Assembly (NCBI GenBank): GCA_947374315.1
Contig: CANCBK010000162.1
Coordinates: 1-10,393, forward strand
Origin: Burkholderiaceae bacterium
GTDB lineage: Bacteria; Pseudomonadota; Gammaproteobacteria; Burkholderiales; Burkholderiaceae
Direction of reading: 5' to 3'
Length of the DNA: 10,393 bases
The position numbers and the translations under genes were made by a program. The notes beneath the pieces were generated by a model that did not search any database, was not told the origin of the DNA, and saw only the letters and a list, made by a program, of their open reading frames with translations. Below, one piece after another: positions 9,725 to 10,393 of the stretch (its first letter is position 1; every line of letters begins with the position of its first letter).

Positions 9725-10393
9725 TATTTAGTTCGGCCTGGCTGACTAATGAGCTGATCAACAATCTCGATCCAATGCAGCACTGGAGTGTCATCTTGCT
9801 GAAGATGTGTGATGCAGCCAATATTTCCAGAAACAATCACCTCTGCACCCGATTCTTCACAAGCTGCGTTTAGGTGTGTAAGTTTGTTCTTGCGTAATTG
9901 CTCTGATAGCTCTGGTTGGGTAACCGAATAGGTGCCCGCTGAGCCGCAGCAGAGATGGCTATCAGCACAGAGGCGAACGCCAATACCAATGCTGGATAAA
10001 AGACCTTCAACCTTACCTCGAATTTGTTGACCATGCTGCAGTGTGCAGGGCGGGTGGTAGACCACGCCCGGTTTTGGGTCGGCGCCTACTAGGGTAATAA
10101 GCTCCTCTTGGAGCAGTGGCAAGATTTCTGAAATATCTTTGGTGAGATCGGAGATCTTTTTTGCTTTAGCAGCATATTGCGGATCATTTGCAAATAAGTG
10201 CCCATAGTCTTTGACCATGACACCACAACCAGAGGCGGTCATCACAATGGCTTCTACACCTTGCTCAACTTGAGGCCACCAGGCATCGATATTCTGTTTG
10301 GCATTATCTAGGCCGCCAGCTTGATCATTTAAGTGGTAACGCAATGCGCCACAGCAAGTGGCATTGGGTGCACTGATCAATTCAATCTTGAGT
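9724..10393 (-). CDS. glcF: Glycolate oxidase iron-sulfur subunit GlcF, 5' part cut by window edge
   Basis: GlcF is the iron-sulfur subunit of glycolate oxidase (GlcDEF), which oxidises glycolate to glyoxylate and passes electrons to the respiratory chain. Only the C-terminal 222 residues are visible. The frame is open to 10393, and the TTG at 10380 is internal, not a start. Seen (numbered in the fragment): the first cysteine-rich repeat with CCGALRYHLND (13-23) and C56 in ASGCG; the second with C116 in PPCTLQHG, LCCGSAGTYS (147-156) and C193 in GNIGC; and the family ending LHWIEIVDQ. This is the CCG-domain pair of GlcF and heterodisulfide-reductase-like proteins. The missing N-terminal half should hold the two [4Fe-4S] ferredoxin sites. 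The stop overlaps the yggS start. Close resemblance to E. coli GlcF as remembered favours glycolate over lactate. Confidence 0.93.
   Translation of the reverse strand, partial: LKIELISAPNATCCGALRYHLNDQAGGLDNAKQNIDAWWPQVEQGVEAIVMTASGCGVMVKDYGHLFANDPQYAAKAKKISDLTKDISEILPLLQEELITLVGADPKPGVVYHPPCTLQHGQQIRGKVEGLLSSIGIGVRLCADSHLCCGSAGTYSVTQPELSEQLRKNKLTHLNAACEESGAEVIVSGNIGCITHLQQDDTPVLHWIEIVDQLISQPGRTK

Noticed and set aside
10378..10393. Start codon of the rightmost gene at TTG 10380
   Set aside because: The frame is open to the window edge, and the residues align with the interior of GlcF just before its first CCG motif. The true start must lie outside the window.

Overview
This window reads as an ordinary stretch of core chromosome from a betaproteobacterium of the Burkholderiaceae. 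The protein sequences and the moderate GC content (judged by eye, not computed) suggest a freshwater Polynucleobacter-like organism; this assignment is inference from remembered family resemblance, not from a search. Coding density is very high. All ten genes are housekeeping or central-metabolism genes with recognisable motifs, and the two at the edges are cut by the window.

Left half (1-5151, all minus strand). Read in the direction of transcription, the order is queA, tgt, yajC, secD, secF (secF runs off the left edge). queA and tgt encode two steps of queuosine modification of tRNA and overlap by 8 bases. yajC, secD and secF encode the accessory SecDF-YajC complex, which helps the SecYEG translocon export proteins using the proton motive force. 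A 122-base gap between tgt and yajC is the only sizeable non-coding stretch; it holds a plausible promoter, a strong ribosome binding site for yajC and a GC-rich inverted repeat.

Middle (5182-8145, plus strand). recG (branched-DNA helicase) is divergent from queA with only 30 bases between the start codons. It is followed after 36 bases by ubiA (4-hydroxybenzoate polyprenyltransferase of ubiquinone synthesis).

Right part (8142-10393, minus strand). Read in the direction of transcription: the C-terminal part of glcF (glycolate oxidase iron-sulfur subunit), a yggS/PLPBP-type pyridoxal-phosphate homeostasis gene, and proC (pyrroline-5-carboxylate reductase). The junctions are TAATG and ATGA overlaps, so these three are almost certainly one translationally coupled operon. 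proC and ubiA converge so closely that their stop codons interlock.

I found no mobile element, CRISPR array, tRNA, rRNA, toxin-antitoxin pair, prophage gene or gene of wholly unknown function. I do not see an undescribed system here. The points worth a second look are about gene junctions, start choice and gene order.
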